Source of the DNA: Halocaridina rubra
Taxonomy: Eukaryota > Arthropoda > Malacostraca > Decapoda > Atyidae
Assembly: GCA_037179515.1 (NCBI GenBank)
Contig: JAXCGZ010020802.1
Location: 17,501-81,500, forward strand
DNA length: 64,000 nucleotides
Direction: 5' to 3'
The notes under the pieces are model-generated. The model did no database searches. It was not told where the DNA came from and was given only the letters and a program-made list of their open reading frames with translations. Within the stretch, counting starts at the first letter, position 1. Every line of letters starts with the position of its first letter. Positions 60,842-64,000 of the stretch are shown here, piece after piece. A program made the translations under genes and the position numbers.

Positions 60842-61372
60842 AACCTACATGAGGCCAAAGTTTGAATATGCAGCCCCCTTTTGGAATCTACACTTGAAAA
60901 ATTATATAAATAAGCTGGAAAAAGTTGAAAGACATGCCACGAAACTGGTGCCAGAAATACACAATCTCAGTTATGAGGAGAAGCTGGGGGAATTAGACTT
61001 ATCATCCCTAGAAGCTAGAGAAATCAGGGGGGCTATGGTGATGGTCTTTAAATTCCTTCGTGGTTTTGTCAGAGTAGATAAGGATCGATCTATTGATATG
61101 GATGTCTCTAGAACTAGAGTTCTTATTTTGAAGTTTCGTAAGAAAGCTTCTTTGCAGGGTCTAAGGAACCACTTTTTTAGTGTAAAGATAGTTCATGGCT
61201 GGAATTAGCTTAGAGAGGAGATAGTTAATGCTGACTCATATCATAGTTATAAGGACAAATATGATGAGTATCATTGAGAATACAAATGGAACCGACCAGG
61301 AGACGGGGAATTACGAACATAGAGTTCTCTCCCATAAGAACAATTAGGCTATTACAATTAGGTAATATCACA
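60842..61372 (+). mobile_element. LINE family A 3' end, copy A16 (~530 bp, diverged)
   Basis: ORF2 C-terminus from YMRPKFEYAAPFWNLHLK, then a degenerate stem-loop and terminal repeats (AATTAGGCTATTACAATTAG). More diverged than A11-A15. Confidence 0.85.
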
Positions 61373-64000
61373 GCCTCATTAAGATACTGTACACAGATGG
61401 GATAGCTGGAAAGGCATTAAAATTAAAGGATAGGATTGACAACAGTAAGCCAGATATGGTAACGGTTACAGAGACTAAGCTAAGTGAGGACATAAACAGT
61501 ATCACAATTTTTCCTAAGAGCTTCAGAATATAAAGGTTTAAAAGATATGAGAAGACTGTTGGAGGGAGAGCATTGCACATAAGTGAGAGGTTCAGGTTGA
61601 AGGAATAAACATTGCTATAAAAAGTAAGCATAAGGAATTTCTTATAGCCATAAATACTGGTTCAGAGACCATTATAATAGCCTTTGCATATAACCCACAG
61701 GAGAATCGACAAAGGCTACAGGTTTATGAGGAAAGTCTTACAGTTATAAACTCAGTTGTTAATATTGCATGAGACAGAAAGTGTAGAATTTTGGTTACTG
61801 GAGATTTTAATCATAGAGAGATAAATAGGACTAATCTTGACTTGCATAATGGGGAGAATTTATTTGGGGGAAGATTCCTATATTGTATACAAGTAAATTT
61901 CCTACACCAACATGTACTGAAACCAACGAGGGCCAGCAGTGGGGATGAGCCTTCACTGCTCTATCTAGTATTCATAGATAATATGTTGGATATCGACAAA
62001 ATTGAGAATGAACCATCAGTTGGAAAAAAGTACCACTGTGTGCTGTTGATGAAGTATATCACTGAAGATGATCTGCCTGAGAGTAGGGGTACTGAGAGAG
62101 ACTCGACGAGGACCTATCCGAAAGGAGATTGACACAAAATTAATTATATTTTTGCAGTTATTAACATGTCGATTTTTTCAACAATAACTCCGTAAGAGAT
62201 ATACGAAATCTTTTGTGAGGAATATTCGAAGATAGTTATTAGTTGCATCTATTCCACCGAAATAGGTATCATTCATGCCAGAGTGAAATGCATTAATAAC
62301 GAGTGTGAGAGAGCTAAGGAGTGGAGATACAAATGCTAGAATAGTCATTGGAGGGAAAAAATATATATGCCTGGCACACTTACAAAGGAGCAAGAAATGA
62401 TTAGACTGGTAGAAAGAGATTATGTAAGAGATATAACCAGGACTAAAAAAAAAATCCCAAACTCTTCCACAGTTTTATCAGAGGAAAACTGAAGGTCAAA
62501 GAACAGGTTTTAAAGTTGAAGAGGGCAGATGGAAGCATCACTCAGACGGTGAAGAGAGCTTCAAAGAATTGAACAAGGAGTTTCAGTCAGTATTTACAGT
62601 AAAAAATACCCCACCCCCTAAGATTGAAGAGATAGAAGGTCATGGGTTGGTATTAGAGAGCATCATTTTTTCAGCTACAGAGGTTTGCAAAGCATTGATG
62701 GAGCTAGATATCAATAAAGCTACAGCCTCTGATGATATATCTTCTTACGTACTTAAGAAATGCATTACACTAATATCGGTGGCACTATGCACCATACTTG
62801 AAGAGTCACTGGACTCTGGGATGATTCCAAGATGCTGGAAACAAGTGAACGTGGTACTTATCTTCAAAATGGCAAGGAGAGATACAGCTCTAAGCAACAG
62901 ACCTGTTTCCCTGACCAGCACAGTTTGCAAAGTTTTGGAGAAGCTACTAAGAAAGCACATCTCTCTTCACTTGATATCCTTCAACTTTTTTGTCATTGAG
63001 ACAACATGGCTTCTAAGAAGGCAGATCAACAATAACAAACTTATTAGTTTTTTATGATGAAGTATGCCTAATCTTACAGGAAATAGAGGGCTAGGCAGAT
63101 TGCATATTCCTGACTTCCATAAGGTATTTGATACGGCCCCACACAGAAGGCTTTTTAAGAAGCTACAAGCAATGGCGAGAATAGGTAGAAATATCTTGGA
63201 ATGGATAAAATTTACTTAGAAGGAAGGGAAAAGAAGGTTAGAGTAAGACACTCAAGTGTCTGACTGGAGAAGCTTAGTAGTGGGGTCTCACAGTGTTCAG
63301 TTTTAGGGCCACCTTTGTCCCTTGCATGCGCAAATTACCTACCAGACAGCCAATTTCTTCTAGGATATGTTTGCAGATAATGCAAAGAGCGTGAAGGAAG
63401 TAAGAGATGAGAAGAATGATAGAGAACTACAGGAGGACCTAAACAGTCCACTTGAGTGGTCAGACAAGTGGCTAAGAAATTTAATACTTCAAATTGTAAG
63501 GTAATGTAAATGGGTACAAGTGCAAGAACCTCCAAGCTTGGATACTCTAGAGATGGAGAATGAGAGAGATCTATTAGTAAACATATTGGCAGCTTTGCTC
63601 CGGATATCATATAAATTGCATAGTAAAGACTATGCATGCTTTCTTAGCAAATGCTAGGGTAGCCTTTGGACACACGGACAAGTCATTTTTCATAAATATT
63701 TATGTAACTTAAGTAGTCTTGGGCTTGAATATGCAGTCCACTTTTGGAGTCCACTCTTGAAAAAGCATATAAATAAGCTGGAAAAAGTTCAAAGTCATGT
63801 TACAAAGCTGAAGCCAGAATTACGCATTCCCATTTATGAGGGGAAGCTGAGGGAATTAGATTTACCATCAATCAAAGCTAAAAGAATGAGGGGGAAATGA
63901 TGTAGGTTTTAAATTCCTTCATGGTTTGGACAGAGTGGATAGGGATCGATATTTTGCTATGGCTGACTCTAGAACTAGAGGTCATAGTTTGAAGATTTGT
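61373..64000 (+). mobile_element. LINE family A, copy A17 (old, continues beyond window)
   Basis: Begins at the ORF1/ORF2 junction (GCCTCATTAAGATACTGTAC). Degraded endonuclease pieces (61791-62132: VTGDFNHREINR, EPSLLYLVFID) and RT pieces (62569-63057: PPPKIEEIEGHGLVLESI, PRCWKQVNVVLIFK) follow, with many stops. The ORF2 C-terminal region is still running at 64000. Confidence 0.85.

Overview
This window is eukaryotic and most likely from an arthropod, probably a decapod crustacean (inference). It holds one multi-exon gene on the minus strand with canonical GT/AG introns. Very long TA, TG/CA, GA, GGA and TTA microsatellites surround it, with a dense load of non-LTR retrotransposons and Tigger- and hAT-type DNA transposons. 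There are no operons, ribosome-binding sites, CRISPR arrays or other prokaryotic features.

Host gene: thirteen consecutive coding exons of a TTC28-like gene run on the minus strand from 44035 down to a stop codon at 13339. All twelve junctions keep the reading frame. They encode about 1,905 residues: roughly ten TPR repeats (exons a-f), a CHAT domain (exon g), conserved TTC28 C-terminal blocks (exons h-l) and a long Ser/Pro-rich tail (exon m). The 5' part, with the N-terminal TPRs, is missing. Everything from 44036 to 64000 is repeats, so the upstream exons must lie beyond the window. The CHAT domain keeps both the His and the Cys expected of an active CHAT/caspase-fold protease.

Left flank (1-12.4 kb), downstream of the gene: a broken Tigger-like transposon with a TA-flanked terminal repeat at 2013, a (TA)132 tract, and a 5.9-kb hAT-like element (3892-9798). 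The hAT element has matching terminal repeats and an 8-bp target duplication, and is split by a retrotransposon. TTA/GTA repeats follow.

Introns: the exon i/j intron holds a retrotransposon copy with an unbroken 940-codon endonuclease/RT frame (19763-22585), amid terminal-repeat elements lying in AAT arrays. The exon b/c intron holds TA tracts, a long near-perfect palindrome, a second Tigger-like element wedged between TA tracts, and a near full-length retrotransposon split by a poly(A) insertion. The exon a/b intron holds five stacked retrotransposon ends and a (TG)301 tract.

Right flank (44-64 kb): a second, distinct LINE with a poly(A) tail, a tandem tRNA-related repeat, then a pile-up of one LINE family, here called family A. 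Its copies sit 3' end to 5'-truncated end, mostly separated by TG/CA microsatellites in one fixed orientation. Family A has a coiled-coil ORF1, an endonuclease/RT ORF2 lying in the -1 frame with no early AUG, a conserved A-AAT-TTT heptamer in the ORF overlap, a 3' stem-loop, and a 14-nt terminal repeat that runs into (AC)n.
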